NCBI RefSeq assembly: GCF_000376105.1
Contig: NZ_AQWM01000002.1
Span: 248,001 to 312,000, forward strand
Direction of reading: 5' to 3'
Length of the DNA stretch: 64,000 bases
Source: Asticcacaulis benevestitus DSM 16100 = ATCC BAA-896
GTDB taxonomy: Bacteria; Pseudomonadota; Alphaproteobacteria; Caulobacterales; Caulobacteraceae
Shown here piece by piece: positions 9,923 to 17,775 of the stretch. The notes under the pieces were generated by a model. That model made no database searches. It had not been told where the DNA came from and worked only from the letters and a program-made list of their open reading frames with translations. Positions within the stretch are counted from its first letter, which is position 1; every line of letters begins with the position of its first letter. The position numbers were made by a program, and so were the translations under genes.

Positions 9923-10371
9923 CCGTTACCGCCCACGTTCTCCAACTCCCGCACGCCGTGGGCCTGGCCCTGCCCGCCTATGAAACCGAAGGCTCGGCCG
10001 GTCTCGACCTGCGCGCCGCTATCCCCGAAGGCGACGAGATCACGCTGAAGCCGATGGGCCGCGCGCTTGTGCCGACCGGCCTGACGATGTCGGTGCCACA
10101 GGGCTATGAGGTGCAGGTACGGCCGCGTTCGGGTCTGGCGCTGAAGTTCGGCATCACCTGCCTCAATTCACCCGGCACCGTCGACAGCGATTATCGCGGC
10201 GAGGTCGGCGTCATTCTGGTCAATCTGGGTTCGGAAGATTTCGTCATCCGCCGCGGCGACCGCATCGCCCAGATGATCGTGGCGCAACACGCCCGCATCG
10301 TGTGGGAGACGCCGGACGCCCTGGAGACCACGGCGCGCGGCGAAGGCGGCTTCGGCTCCACCGGGCGCTAG
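9919..10371 (+). CDS. dut: dUTP diphosphatase (trimeric dUTPase)
   Basis: The 150-residue enzyme hydrolyses dUTP to dUMP and PPi, keeping uracil out of DNA and feeding dTMP synthesis. All five trimeric dUTPase motifs are visible in order: [31 protein letters not shown] with the catalytic Asp, [10 protein letters not shown], and the C-terminal P-loop-like [11 protein letters not shown]. It follows coaBC with an ATGA overlap, a conserved alphaproteobacterial pair. Confidence 0.97.
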   Translation: MTVTAHVLQLPHAVGLALPAYETEGSAGLDLRAAIPEGDEITLKPMGRALVPTGLTMSVPQGYEVQVRPRSGLALKFGITCLNSPGTVDSDYRGEVGVILVNLGSEDFVIRRGDRIAQMIVAQHARIVWETPDALETTARGEGGFGSTGR

Positions 10372-10467
10372 AGCGTGTTCCGATCTGATTGTATCAGATC
10401 GGCGCTCTCGCTTTTTGTTTGACGCGCAATTATTCCGAAAAGTGCTGCACACTTTATCGGATTGCGC
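10371..10467. repeat. RIME-like alphaproteobacterial double-hairpin repeat
   Basis: Hairpin one is GAGCGtgttCCGATCTGATtgtATCAGATCGGcGCTCTC (10371-10410). Hairpin two runs GCGCAATtattCCGA...TCGGATTGCGC (10424-10467). This resembles the mosaic intergenic repeats common in alphaproteobacteria. The second hairpin reappears inverted at 47670-47720. The rest of the gap to 10693 holds no feature I can name. Confidence 0.7.
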
Positions 10468-10693
10468 TCGGGACTACCGCATCAGGCGAGCGACACTCGC
10501 CTGAAAACACACATCTGTGATCCCCAGAGACACATTTCCACTTTGCGAGAAACGCGAAGCGCTGCACCGTGCTTGCAAACGTACACGGAATGACCACGCC
10601 TGAACCGGACGTGAACGGAAACCTCAAAAGAGGTTCAGACTTCAAGCCTTTAATGGAACCGAGCTGAACGATACTTTTGCAAAGGTGACACCG

Positions 10694-11050
10694 ATGGGTG
10701 ATTTTACACAGTTTCTCTGGGCGATGTGGGACGCGGGCCAAGCGGCGATGATCGGCCTCAATCCGCTGCCTGTGCTCCTCATCAGCCTCGTCCTTGGCAT
10801 GATCCAGCCCAGACGAAGCTCGGCGTTTCATCTTGCGTTCGTGGCACTGATACCGGCCGTCATCGTGACCGCGCTTTTGCCGATGGCGCTGGGTTATCAG
10901 GCGATCTGGCCCGACCTCAGCCAGCTCGAGGTCGAAATGCAGTTGGTGATGCTGTTCGCACTCAGCTATGTGGTGATCCGCGCTATGGGCCTGATCAAGC
11001 TGACCCTTTCGCTGGCCCTGCCCAGGCCAAATGGCCACAAACCGGTGTGA
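10694..11050 (+). CDS. Small three-helix membrane protein, first of a tandem paralogous pair
   Basis: The 118-residue product has three hydrophobic segments (about 24-38, 46-68 and 83-105) and no signal peptide. The pattern NPLPVLLISLVLGMIQP...AFVALIPAVIV...LLP is shared with the product at 11170-11514, so the two arose by duplication. I do not recognise a function. AAAGG at 10681-10685 supports ATG 10694; GTG 10685 is possible. Confidence 0.75.
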   Translation: MGDFTQFLWAMWDAGQAAMIGLNPLPVLLISLVLGMIQPRRSSAFHLAFVALIPAVIVTALLPMALGYQAIWPDLSQLEVEMQLVMLFALSYVVIRAMGLIKLTLSLALPRPNGHKPV

Positions 11051-11169
11051 CGGGCCATATCGCGCGCCAAAACCACATGGTTTTTTGATATTCAGTTAAC
11101 CATTCTAGGCGTCAGTATCGCCATTCCCGGCGGAGTGCGTACCCTTATTGTTAAGATGAAGGATACCCT

Positions 11170-11514
11170 ATGAACGATATCTGGCAGTTTCTGGTTGGCG
11201 TGAGCGATGGTTTTCGTGAAGCCCTGGCCGACGTCAACCCCTTGCCCATCCTGATCGTGGCCATCCTGATCGGTCTGCTGCAGCCCAAATCCGATCGCTA
11301 TGCGCTGAAAGCGGCTCTGGCCCTGCTGATCGTGATGGCTTTCAACATCTTCCTGCCGCTGATCAATGGCAGCCAGCCGAACTACCCCGATTTCCGCCAT
11401 ATCGGCGCCGTGGCGCAGATGTTTCTGCTCTATGTCTTCGCCTACGGCATGATCGGCGTGCTCGGCAGCCTGAAAGCGGCCATGAAGCTCGGCGCCGCTA
11501 AAGGCGCCCATTAA
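11170..11514 (+). CDS. Small three-helix membrane protein, second of a tandem paralogous pair
   Basis: The 114-residue product shares with its upstream neighbour the motif NPLPIL--AILIGLLQP, a central helix (ALKAALALLIVMAFNIFLPLI), an intervening PDF/PDL acidic turn, and a third helix (MFLLYVFAYGMIGVLGSLK). Both are predicted to be inner-membrane proteins of three helices, which could homo- or hetero-oligomerise. AAGGATA lies six bases before ATG 11170. Function unknown; a 119-base gap separates the genes, so separate promoters are possible. Confidence 0.8.
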   Translation: MNDIWQFLVGVSDGFREALADVNPLPILIVAILIGLLQPKSDRYALKAALALLIVMAFNIFLPLINGSQPNYPDFRHIGAVAQMFLLYVFAYGMIGVLGSLKAAMKLGAAKGAH

Positions 11515-11522
11515 TCATCCCC

Positions 11523-11559
11523 TTAGACCGCCCCAGTTTACTGGGGCGTCACTGTCTAA
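11523..11559. terminator. Nested hairpin between convergent genes
   Basis: TTAGAC...GTCTAAG encloses GCCCCAG-ttta-CTGGGGC. It sits between the small membrane protein gene and convergent dapB and could serve both directions; there is no T-run. Confidence 0.5.
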
Positions 11560-11598
11560 GCCTCTGGCGACAATGATTCTGGCTTGTAGGCCAGACGC

Positions 11599-12351
11599 TT
11601 AAAACCCAAGCACATCCTGCATATCATAAATGCCGGGCTTCTGCTTGCGGCCCCACTGGGCGGCCTGCACCGCGCCGCGCGCGAACAGCGTGCGGTCGCG
11701 GGCGCTGTGCGAGAAGGTGATGATCTCGTCTTCCGAGGCGAACAGCACAGAGTGCTCCCCGACAATGCCGCCGCCACGAATGACCGAGAAACCGATATCA
11801 CCGTCCTTGCGCGCACCGATAATGCCATCGCGCGCCGCCACCTTGACGTCCTTCAGATTGACGCCGCGCCCGTAGGCCGTGGCCTCGCCGAGCATCAGGG
11901 CCGTGCCCGAAGGCGCATCGACCTTGCGCTTGTGGTGGCCTTCAAGGACTTCGATGTCCCAGTCTTTGGCGTTCAGGCGGGCGCTGGCCTGCTTGAGCAA
12001 ACCGATCATCAGGTTGACGCCCAGCGAGAAATTGCCGGACTGGATCATGACCACCTCGTCGGCATAGAGCGCCAGCCGATCCTGCTGCTCCGGCGTGAAC
12101 CCGGTCGAACCGATGACCTGCACGATGGGGCGCGGACGGCTGAGGCCCTCGCTGGCGCAGGCCTCGCACAGCGCCAGCGACGCTTCCGGCGTCGAGAAGT
12201 CGATCACCACGTCCGAGCGGGTGAGGTCGAACATGTCGCCCTGCTCGAAACGCGCGGACACGGTCTGCCCGGTTTCATCCAGCACACGCCCGACGGCCTG
12301 ACCCATGCGGCCTTTGGCGCCATTGATGGCAAAACGTGTAGTCGCGGACAT
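11599..12351 (-). CDS. dapB: 4-hydroxy-tetrahydrodipicolinate reductase DapB
   Basis: The 250-residue NAD(P)H-dependent reductase acts in the lysine/meso-diaminopimelate pathway, feeding peptidoglycan. Seen are the dinucleotide-binding GAKGRMGQAV near the N-terminus, VVIDFSTPEA, and the substrate/catalytic block EGHHKRKVDAPSGTAL with the paired His and Lys. Length is slightly below the usual 265-270. It lies downstream of dnaJ on the same strand, but a terminator between them argues for separate transcription. Confidence 0.96.
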   Translation of the reverse strand: MSATTRFAINGAKGRMGQAVGRVLDETGQTVSARFEQGDMFDLTRSDVVIDFSTPEASLALCEACASEGLSRPRPIVQVIGSTGFTPEQQDRLALYADEVVMIQSGNFSLGVNLMIGLLKQASARLNAKDWDIEVLEGHHKRKVDAPSGTALMLGEATAYGRGVNLKDVKVAARDGIIGARKDGDIGFSVIRGGGIVGEHSVLFASEDEIITFSHSARDRTLFARGAVQAAQWGRKQKPGIYDMQDVLGF

Positions 12352-12459
12352 GAGCAGGCCTTGTGCGTGAAGGAGGTCTTTCCCGAATAGGCATAAGGCT
12401 GCGTGAGGTCAACCGCCGAATTGCTAACCAAGGCCCTAGCGAAATGCTCTCAATCTTCC

Positions 12460-12519
12460 CCTCTCCCCATGACCATGGGGAGAGGACGGGAGCCGGGAGA
12501 GGGGAGAGGGGAGAGGGGA
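12460..12519. repeat. CTCTCCCCAT hairpin plus GGGAGAG tandem repeat
   Basis: CCTCTCCCCAT-gacc-ATGGGGAGAGG (12460-12485) is followed by 3.5 copies of the 7-mer GGGAGAG (12495-12518). The short tandem is likely to vary in copy number between strains. Confidence 0.65.
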
Positions 12520-12580
12520 AGCGAAGACAGTTCACCCCGTCGAGAAAAGACAACGGCGTAGCCAGGGAGGTATAAAATAG

Positions 12581-12610
12581 AAAATCCCGCCAGTTGAACG
12601 CCGACGGGAC
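12581..12610 (-). terminator. Rho-independent terminator after dnaJ
   Basis: On the minus strand TCCCGTC...GGCGGGATTTTCTATTTT forms a stem followed by a T-rich tail, 45 bases past the dnaJ stop. Confidence 0.6.
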
Positions 12611-12637
12611 TTCCAAACTCTACCGCGATTCCGGGTT

Positions 12638-12656
12638 AAGGGTGCCTCGCACCCTT
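12638..12656 (-). terminator. Stop-proximal hairpin of dnaJ
   Basis: AAGGGTGC-gag-GCACCCTT begins within the TAA stop of dnaJ and is followed by ACCCGGAATCG, matching the stop-hairpin-ACCC family in this window. Confidence 0.5.
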
Positions 12657-13827
12657 AGGCGTTGGCGCCGGTGATATCTTCCCAGAAACGCTTGGCCTTA
12701 TGCATAAAGCCTTGCGACTGGGCATAGGACTGCTCTTCGGCCAGGGTGGCGAATTCCTTCATCAGCTCCTTCTGGCGGGCCGTCAGGTGCTTTGGCGTCT
12801 CGATGAACAGCTCAACGATCAGATCGCCCTTGTGCTTGGAATTGAGCACCGGCATGCCGCGGCCCTTGAGCTTGACCTTATGGCCGGTCTGCGCGCCTTC
12901 GGGCACCGCGATCTGCAGCTTGCACTGGCCATCGCAGTTTTCGCCGCCCATCAGGCAGGGCACTTCGAGATCACCACCAAGAATGGCCTTGGTCATCGGC
13001 ACCGGGATCGAGCAGTGCAGATCGGCGCCATCGCGCTCGAAGATCTCGTGATCGGCCACGGTGAGGAAGATATAGAGGTCGCCCTTGGGACCGCCCTTAT
13101 GGCCGGCCTGACCCTCACCCTTGAGCAGGATGCGCGCGCCGTCATCGACGCCGGCCGGGATGCGGACCTTGAGGGTTTTGTTCTGACGCACCTGACCATG
13201 ACCGTTACAGTTGGTGCAGGGATCCTTGATCATCTGACCCTGACCGTTACAGGTCGGGCAGGTGCGCTCCACGGCGAAGAAGCCGTTCGAGGCGCGCACA
13301 CGGCCCTGACCGCCGCAGGTCGAGCATGTGACGGGCTTGGTGCCGGGCTTGGCGCCTGCGCCATGGCAGACTTCGCAGGTCATGGTGGTGGGGATATCGA
13401 GCTCGACATCCGCGCCCTTATAGGCCTGCTCCAGCGTGATTTCATAATCGGCGCGTACATCGGGCCCGCGCTGCGCGCCCTGCGGCCCACGGCGCTGCTG
13501 CTGGCCGAAGATATCGCCAAACATTTCGGAGAAGATGTCCTCGACGTTCGAGAACCCTTGCGCCCCGCCGCCGAATCCGCCGCCAAAGCCGCCCTGCTGA
13601 CCGTTTACGCCCTCGTGGCCAAAGCGGTCATAGGCGGCGCGCTTCTGGGCGTCCGACAGCACGCTATAGGCTTCATTGACTTCCTTGAAACGCGCTTCGG
13701 CCCCGCTGTCGCCCTGATTGCGATCGGGATGGTGCTCCATGGCCTTCTTGCGGAAAGCCGATTTGAGGATAACCTCATCGACCGTGCGCTCAACGCCCAG
13801 CACTTCGTAATAGTCACGCTTGCTCAT
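12655..13827 (-). CDS. dnaJ: Chaperone DnaJ (type I Hsp40)
   Basis: The 390-residue co-chaperone stimulates DnaK ATPase and delivers unfolded proteins. Domains are: J domain (1-70) with the HPD motif, Gly/Phe-rich linker (about 75-115), a zinc-binding region with four CxxCxGxG repeats ([32 protein letters not shown]), and the substrate-binding barrels. An oddity is a Cys-rich insert [12 protein letters not shown] in the C-terminal barrel, where most DnaJs have a short loop. Start [11 protein letters not shown] at 13827 is set by homology. It follows dnaK at a gap of about 190 bases. Confidence 0.97.
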   Translation of the reverse strand: MSKRDYYEVLGVERTVDEVILKSAFRKKAMEHHPDRNQGDSGAEARFKEVNEAYSVLSDAQKRAAYDRFGHEGVNGQQGGFGGGFGGGAQGFSNVEDIFSEMFGDIFGQQQRRGPQGAQRGPDVRADYEITLEQAYKGADVELDIPTTMTCEVCHGAGAKPGTKPVTCSTCGGQGRVRASNGFFAVERTCPTCNGQGQMIKDPCTNCNGHGQVRQNKTLKVRIPAGVDDGARILLKGEGQAGHKGGPKGDLYIFLTVADHEIFERDGADLHCSIPVPMTKAILGGDLEVPCLMGGENCDGQCKLQIAVPEGAQTGHKVKLKGRGMPVLNSKHKGDLIVELFIETPKHLTARQKELMKEFATLAEEQSYAQSQGFMHKAKRFWEDITGANA

Positions 13828-13970
13828 ACAACTCGCCCCGATGGCAGGCCCATAACGCATCGCTCTCGCGGCGTGGCGGCCTCATCTGTCAATGTCAGGA
13901 AGGTTTTGTGGCCGAAAGGCGGCAAGGAGTCAAACCTTGCCGCCTCTTCGTCCGTGAGGCGCGGCGCCAT
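13824..13970 (-). CDS. Candidate 48-residue ORF between dnaK and dnaJ
   Basis: ATG 13970 is preceded by AAAGGA at good spacing. The reading frame ([22 protein letters not shown]...) ends in a TGA that overlaps the dnaJ ATG as ATGA, the layout of translationally coupled genes. Its middle is encoded by the strong hairpin at 13917-13945, so the frame could be accidental. No family is recognised. It may be a coupling leader for dnaJ rather than a functional protein. Confidence 0.35.
   Translation of the reverse strand: MAPRLTDEEAARFDSLPPFGHKTFLTLTDEAATPRERCVMGLPSGRVV
13917..13945 (-). promoter_or_regulatory. 11-bp hairpin in the dnaK-dnaJ intercistronic region
   Basis: AGGCGGCAAGG and CCTTGCCGCCT pair perfectly around a 7-base loop. 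No T-run follows, so an mRNA processing or stability role, or partial attenuation that sets the DnaK:DnaJ ratio, is more likely than full termination. Confidence 0.5.
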
Positions 13971-14020
13971 GCTATCCTTTGGGCAATCATCAGATGGCCA
14001 TGGCGCGCGCATACAGGGTC

Positions 14021-15925
14021 TTAGCCCCGCTTGTGGTCGTCGCCGTCGACTTCCTCGAAGTCGGCATCGACCACACCGTCGTCTTCAGCCGTGCCGGTCG
14101 GCTCTTCGCCGCCCTCTTCGCCCTGCTGGGCGTACATGGCTTCACCGAGCTTCATCGAGGCGGTCAGCAGGGTCTGGTGCTTCGCCTTGATGTCGTCGGC
14201 GTCTTCGCCGTCCTTGGCGGTCTTGAGATCGGCCAGAGCCGTCTCGATCGCCGTCTTGTCTTCCGCACCCACCTTGGCGCCAAAGTCCTTCAGCGCCTTT
14301 TCCGTCGAGTGGATCAGGGCGTCGGCCTGGTTACGGGCTTCGATGAGTTGCTTACGCTTCTCGTCTTCGCCCTTGTTGGCTTCGGCGGTCTTGATCATTT
14401 CCTCGATATCGGCATCCGACAGGCCGCCATTGGCCTGAATGCGGATCGAGTGCTCCTTGTTGGTCGCCTTGTCTTTGGCGTGGACGTTGACGATACCGTT
14501 GGCGTCGATGTCGAAGGTCACTTCGATCTGCGGCACGCCGCGCGGCGCGGGCGGGATGCCAACCAGGTCGAACTGGCCCAGGGTCTTGTTATCGGCGGCC
14601 ATCGGGCGCTCGCCCTGGAAGACGCGGATCGTCACGGCCGACTGGTTGTCGTCGGCGGTCGAGAAGGTCTGCGACTTCTTGGTAGGGATCGTGGTGTTGC
14701 GCTCGATCAGCGGGGTGAACACGCCACCCAGCGTTTCTATGCCGAGCGTCAGCGGGGTCACGTCGAGCAGCAGCACGTCCTTGACGTCGCCTTGCAGCAC
14801 GCCGGCCTGAATGGCGGCGCCGAGTGCGACGACTTCGTCAGGGTTGACGCCCTTGTGGGGTTCGCGGCCGAAGAAGGTCTTCACGGCGTCGACCACCTTG
14901 GGCATGCGGGTCATACCGCCGACCAGGATGACTTCATCGATATCCGAGGCCTTCAGGCCGGCGTCTTTCAGCGCCTGCTGGCAAGGCCCGATGGTCTTGG
15001 CGATCAGGTCTTCCACGAGGCTTTCCAGCTTGGCGCGGGTCAGCTTGAGGTTCAGGTGCAGCGGGCCCGAAGCGTTCATCGAGATAAACGGCAGGTTCAG
15101 GTCGTATTGCGCGACGGTCGACAGTTCCTTCTTGGCCTTTTCCGCCTCTTCCTTGAGGCGTTGCAGGGCCAGCTTGTCGGAACGCAGATCGACGCCGTTT
15201 TCCTTCTTGAACTCGTCGGCGAGGTAATCCACGACGCGCATGTCGAAGTCTTCACCGCCCAGGAACGTGTCGCCGTTGGTCGACTTCACTTCAAACACGC
15301 CGTCGCCGATTTCCAGAACCGAGACGTCGAACGTACCGCCGCCGAGATCGTACACGGCGATCTTCTTGCCGTCGTTCTTGTCCAAACCGTAGGCCAGAGC
15401 GGCCGCGGTCGGCTCGTTGATGATGCGCAGCACTTCCAGACCGGCGATCTTGCCGGCGTCCTTGGTGGCCTGACGCTGGGCGTCGTTGAAGTAGGCCGGC
15501 ACCGTGATGACGGCTTGGGTAACGGTTTCACCGAGATAGGCTTCGGCGTCTTCCTTCATCTTCATGAGAATGAAGGCCGAGATCTGCTGCGGCGAGTAAT
15601 CCTTGCCGTGGGCCTTGACCCAGGCGTCGCCCGAAGGACCCTTGGTGATTTCGTAAGGGACCATGCCCTTGTCCTTCTGCACCATCGGGTCAGTATAGTT
15701 GCGGCCGATCAGGCGCTTGATGGCGAAAAGGGTGTTGCCGGGATTGGTGACAGCCTGACGCTTGGCGGGCTGGCCGATCAGGCGCTCGCTGTCGTCAACG
15801 ATGGCGACGACGGACGGCGTGGTGCGCACGCCCTCGGCGTTTTCGATGACCTTGGGGGCCTTGCCGTCCATGATGGCCACGCAGGAGTTGGTCGTGCCTA
15901 AGTCGATACCGATAATTTTAGCCAT
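14021..15925 (-). CDS. dnaK: Chaperone DnaK (Hsp70)
   Basis: The 634-residue Hsp70 uses ATP to fold and remodel proteins with DnaJ and GrpE. It begins [17 protein letters not shown] with the phosphate-1 motif. [10 protein letters not shown] and the adenosine motif VGGMTRMP mark the ATPase domain, followed by the linker, the substrate-binding domain and the helical lid. The tail ends [11 protein letters not shown], close to the usual acidic C-terminus. The long open frame on the opposite strand is its shadow. A heat-shock promoter lies at 16066-16096, leaving a leader of about 135 bases. Confidence 0.98.
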   Translation of the reverse strand: MAKIIGIDLGTTNSCVAIMDGKAPKVIENAEGVRTTPSVVAIVDDSERLIGQPAKRQAVTNPGNTLFAIKRLIGRNYTDPMVQKDKGMVPYEITKGPSGDAWVKAHGKDYSPQQISAFILMKMKEDAEAYLGETVTQAVITVPAYFNDAQRQATKDAGKIAGLEVLRIINEPTAAALAYGLDKNDGKKIAVYDLGGGTFDVSVLEIGDGVFEVKSTNGDTFLGGEDFDMRVVDYLADEFKKENGVDLRSDKLALQRLKEEAEKAKKELSTVAQYDLNLPFISMNASGPLHLNLKLTRAKLESLVEDLIAKTIGPCQQALKDAGLKASDIDEVILVGGMTRMPKVVDAVKTFFGREPHKGVNPDEVVALGAAIQAGVLQGDVKDVLLLDVTPLTLGIETLGGVFTPLIERNTTIPTKKSQTFSTADDNQSAVTIRVFQGERPMAADNKTLGQFDLVGIPPAPRGVPQIEVTFDIDANGIVNVHAKDKATNKEHSIRIQANGGLSDADIEEMIKTAEANKGEDEKRKQLIEARNQADALIHSTEKALKDFGAKVGAEDKTAIETALADLKTAKDGEDADDIKAKHQTLLTASMKLGEAMYAQQGEEGGEEPTGTAEDDGVVDADFEEVDGDDHKRG

Positions 15926-16065
15926 GGGTTTAAGTCTGCTCCGTTAAGGCGAATGGTCTGGTGCGGCCTTATGTGAGGCAAGCGCCGCGAATGTCCATCC
16001 CCGTTAAGATGAAAGTGGATGCTTTTTCAAGCCCCCTTGGTAAGAAGGATGCCTGAAAGCTGTAG

Positions 16066-16096
16066 CCGATATGGGTTATGTGTACGAAGTCGCAAG
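16066..16096 (-). promoter_or_regulatory. RpoH (sigma-32) promoter for dnaK-dnaJ
   Basis: Read on the minus strand: CTTG, exactly 17 bases, CCCATATCGG. This differs at one position from the alphaproteobacterial sigma-32 consensus CTTG-N17/18-CYTATNTNNG. A second CTTGAAAAA at 16023-16031 lacks a convincing -10. Confidence 0.7.
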
Positions 16097-16129
16097 AGGA
16101 ATGGCCCCAAAATTTTTAAGGCCAAGGTG

Positions 16130-16150
16130 CAAGGGTGCGAGGCACCCTTG
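16130..16150. repeat. Orphan hairpin of the GGGTGC...GCACCC-ACCC family
   Basis: CAAGGGTGC-gag-GCACCCTTG is followed by ACCCGGATACGCG. The stem and tail match the element at the dnaJ stop, but no gene end is near, so it may mark a lost gene. Confidence 0.5.
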
Positions 16151-16193
16151 ACCCGGATACGCGACCACGCGCGCGGCACCGCCTCACTTTGTA

Positions 16194-16238
16194 CCTCCCC
16201 GCTTACCGGGGAGGGGGACCGACGCGCTTGCGCGTTGG
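16194..16238. repeat. Intergenic CCTCCCC hairpin repeat
   Basis: CCTCCCC-gcttac-CGGGGAGG (16195-16213) is followed by ACGCGC-ttgc-GCGT (16222-16235). It belongs to the GC-rich intergenic repeats seen elsewhere in this window. Confidence 0.55.
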
Positions 16239-16290
16239 TGGTGGGGTTTCTTGCTTTGCAGCGTCATAGCGGTTGATACCGTTGCGCTTT

Positions 16291-16345
16291 CGGTAGCGTG
16301 ACATGATCAAGGATATCTGTGTCATCTGTGGATACCGTTCTTTCT
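16291..16345 (+). repeat. Single-arm copy of the ATCTGTGTCATCTGTGGAT element
   Basis: CGGTAGCGTGACATGATCAA, then ATATCTGTGTCATCTGTGGATACCGTTCTTTC, parallels 7598-7650 closely but lacks the second inverted arm. Confidence 0.65.
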
Positions 16346-16375
16346 GGCGCCGAAAAACGCCCGCATCATTGTGGG

Positions 16376-16783
16376 ATGGATACGTCACAGGACATCGCCG
16401 CCGGCCTGACACCGCTCGAACAGCGCCGGGAGCGTCTGCGCGCCTTTGCCGATCGCGTGCTGGAAGCCGGCGAAGCACTGCCTATGCCGAAAAATGCCGT
16501 CGACAGCGAGCGCACCCTGCGCACCATCACGGCCGCCGACCGGATGCTGGTCCAGATTTACAGCAAGGTCAGCGCCACATCTACACATCTGCCACAGGTG
16601 ACCAGCCCGGTCGTTTATACGCCCAGCAAGCCTCTGCGTGACGCCATCAGCGCTTTCGAGGCGCGCATGGCCAGGCCGCCTCAAGCGATGCCGCAACCCG
16701 CGCAAACCGCCATGGATGAAGTGCCTTTCGTCTATAGTTATGACGAGGAAGAGATCGACGACGCGACGGAGGAAGAGGCCTAA
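16376..16783 (+). CDS. Hypothetical protein, probably C-terminally truncated by an in-frame stop
   Basis: From ATG 16376 the product is 135 residues: a helical, charged N-terminal part (TPLEQRRERLRAFADRVLEAG), a Ser/Thr/Pro-rich middle, a short helix (LRDAISAFEARMARPP) and an acidic tail (YDEEEIDDATEEEA). There is no signal peptide or membrane segment, so it is probably cytoplasmic. An earlier in-frame GTG-type start lies inside the dispersed repeat and is unlikely. The frame stays open for 36 codons after the TAA at 16781-16783 (see next entry). Function unknown. Confidence 0.6.
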   Translation: MDTSQDIAAGLTPLEQRRERLRAFADRVLEAGEALPMPKNAVDSERTLRTITAADRMLVQIYSKVSATSTHLPQVTSPVVYTPSKPLRDAISAFEARMARPPQAMPQPAQTAMDEVPFVYSYDEEEIDDATEEEA

Positions 16784-16894
16784 CGGCTGTCGCCCGAAGC
16801 CCTCGCCGCGCTCGATCTCGAAAAGCGCGCCAATGATATTTTTCAGGCCTATCTCGAAGCCCGCGCCACCGAAACCGATACAGAGCCATCTTAA
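16784..16894 (+). pseudogene. In-frame continuation of the preceding hypothetical gene past a TAA
   Basis: Directly after the stop, the same frame reads RLSPEALAALDLEKRANDIF... to a second TAA at 16892-16894. Codon use matches local genes and the segment is a plausible amphipathic helix. One base change, for example GAA to TAA, would explain the stop. Read-through or a sequencing error are alternatives. Confidence 0.5.
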
Positions 16895-16900
16895 CATAAT

Positions 16901-17037
16901 CTTCCCCTGATTTATCGGAGGAGGTGTCGAGCAAGCGTAGCGCGTTGAGACGGAGGGGGCAGCCCAGTAGTAAGAACAGAGCCCCCTCCGGGCCGGACAA
17001 GCTGGCCACCTCCCCCGATAAGTCAGGGGAGGATAAG
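16901..17037. repeat. CTTCCCCTGATTTATCGG inverted-repeat block
   Basis: CTTCCCCTGATTTATCGGAGGAGGTG (16901-16926) is inverted as CACCTCCCCCGATAAGTCAGGGGAGG (17007-17032). Inside, GGAGGGGGC and GCCCCCTCC form a second stem. It is an intergenic palindromic repeat without coding potential. Confidence 0.65.
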
Positions 17038-17133
17038 ACATCCCAAACCCCAAAACCTAAAAAGCCCCTCCCGCAGATCGCGGCAGGGGCCAAAAGCACG
17101 TCCAACACAGGGGTGCAGGGATCGCGTCCCCGC

Positions 17134-17472
17134 CTACAGGCGCGTCCAGACCTGCGACTTGCAGAACACCTTCAGCACGCAGCCTTGCAATTTGAGCTGG
17201 CCACCGCTCACCGCCGCCGAACCCTCATAGGTCTTGTCGTCCTTCGGATCGGTGATCTGGCCGTTATAAAGCCCCCCATTGCCCTTCATATGGCCGATCT
17301 GCTTGTTGGCGTACTTGCCGTTGACCAGGGTGATACAAAACCCTTCCGGGCAAGGCGCGATGCGGGCGGTATCGCCGGCCTCGGTCTTCCAGTTACCCTC
17401 GATCGGCTCGGCGGCGATCGCCGAACCGGCCCATAGCGCCACAGCGCTCACCAGTAAAATCTTACGAATCAT
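17134..17472 (-). CDS. Secreted DUF2147-family protein
   Basis: The 112-residue product starts with a Sec signal peptide (MIRKILLVSAVALWAGSAIAA, cleavage after AIA). The mature part has the DUF2147 pattern: EGNWKTEAGDTARIAPCPEGFCITLV, an NKQIGHMKG segment, YNGQITDPKDDKTYEGS, then LKLQGCVLKVFCKSQVWTR. It is a small beta-rich periplasmic protein with two Cys pairs that could be disulfide bonded. The family's biochemical role is not established. GGAGGA upstream of ATG 17472 supports the start; longer readings lack it. Confidence 0.85.
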   Translation of the reverse strand: MIRKILLVSAVALWAGSAIAAEPIEGNWKTEAGDTARIAPCPEGFCITLVNGKYANKQIGHMKGNGGLYNGQITDPKDDKTYEGSAAVSGGQLKLQGCVLKVFCKSQVWTRL

Positions 17473-17548
17473 GGCCGTCCTCCACTTTGTTGCCTTGCGG
17501 GCGGCGGGTCTGTTGGCTTTTGCGCACAAAGGCCCCGCGGCCCGGATT

Positions 17549-17646
17549 TGACGTCTACGTAACCTTGCCCTGACAAGAATGTCAATTTTACACTTCTACA
17601 CGAAAAGTTGACATGCGCGTCAACAAATATCTTGACGCGCCCGTCA
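17549..17646. promoter_or_regulatory. Array of four TGAC-N6-GTCA palindromes upstream of fadL
   Basis: Sites are TGAC-GTCTAC-GTAA (17549-17562, one mismatch), TGAC-AAGAAT-GTCA (17571-17584), TTGAC-ATGCGC-GTCAA (17608-17623) and TGAC-GCGCCC-GTCA (17633-17646). The constant 6-base spacer and clustering mark them as operators of one dimeric regulator. The first also resembles the LiuR-type motif TTTACGTAAACGTAAA of fatty-acid and branched-chain amino-acid catabolism; that link is tentative. Confidence 0.65.
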
Positions 17647-17775
17647 GGCAAGTGAGAAAATACCGTTCAATCCGCGTCATAGAAACGCCGGACGCGCCGT
17701 GGAATTCCTCCCCCCGAATTCCCACCGCGACACGTCCAGATCGTAAGCAGTGGAATTCGTACAGGAGTAACGCAT

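Noticed and set aside
12700-14190. 496-codon plus-strand frame
   Set aside because: Antisense of dnaJ and the dnaK 3' end; no family motifs or ribosome site.
13979-15901. 640-codon plus-strand frame opposite dnaK
   Set aside because: Antisense shadow of dnaK.
7530-17040. CRISPR array from intergenic repeats
   Set aside because: Repeats are palindromic, irregularly spaced and dispersed, with no spacers or cas genes.
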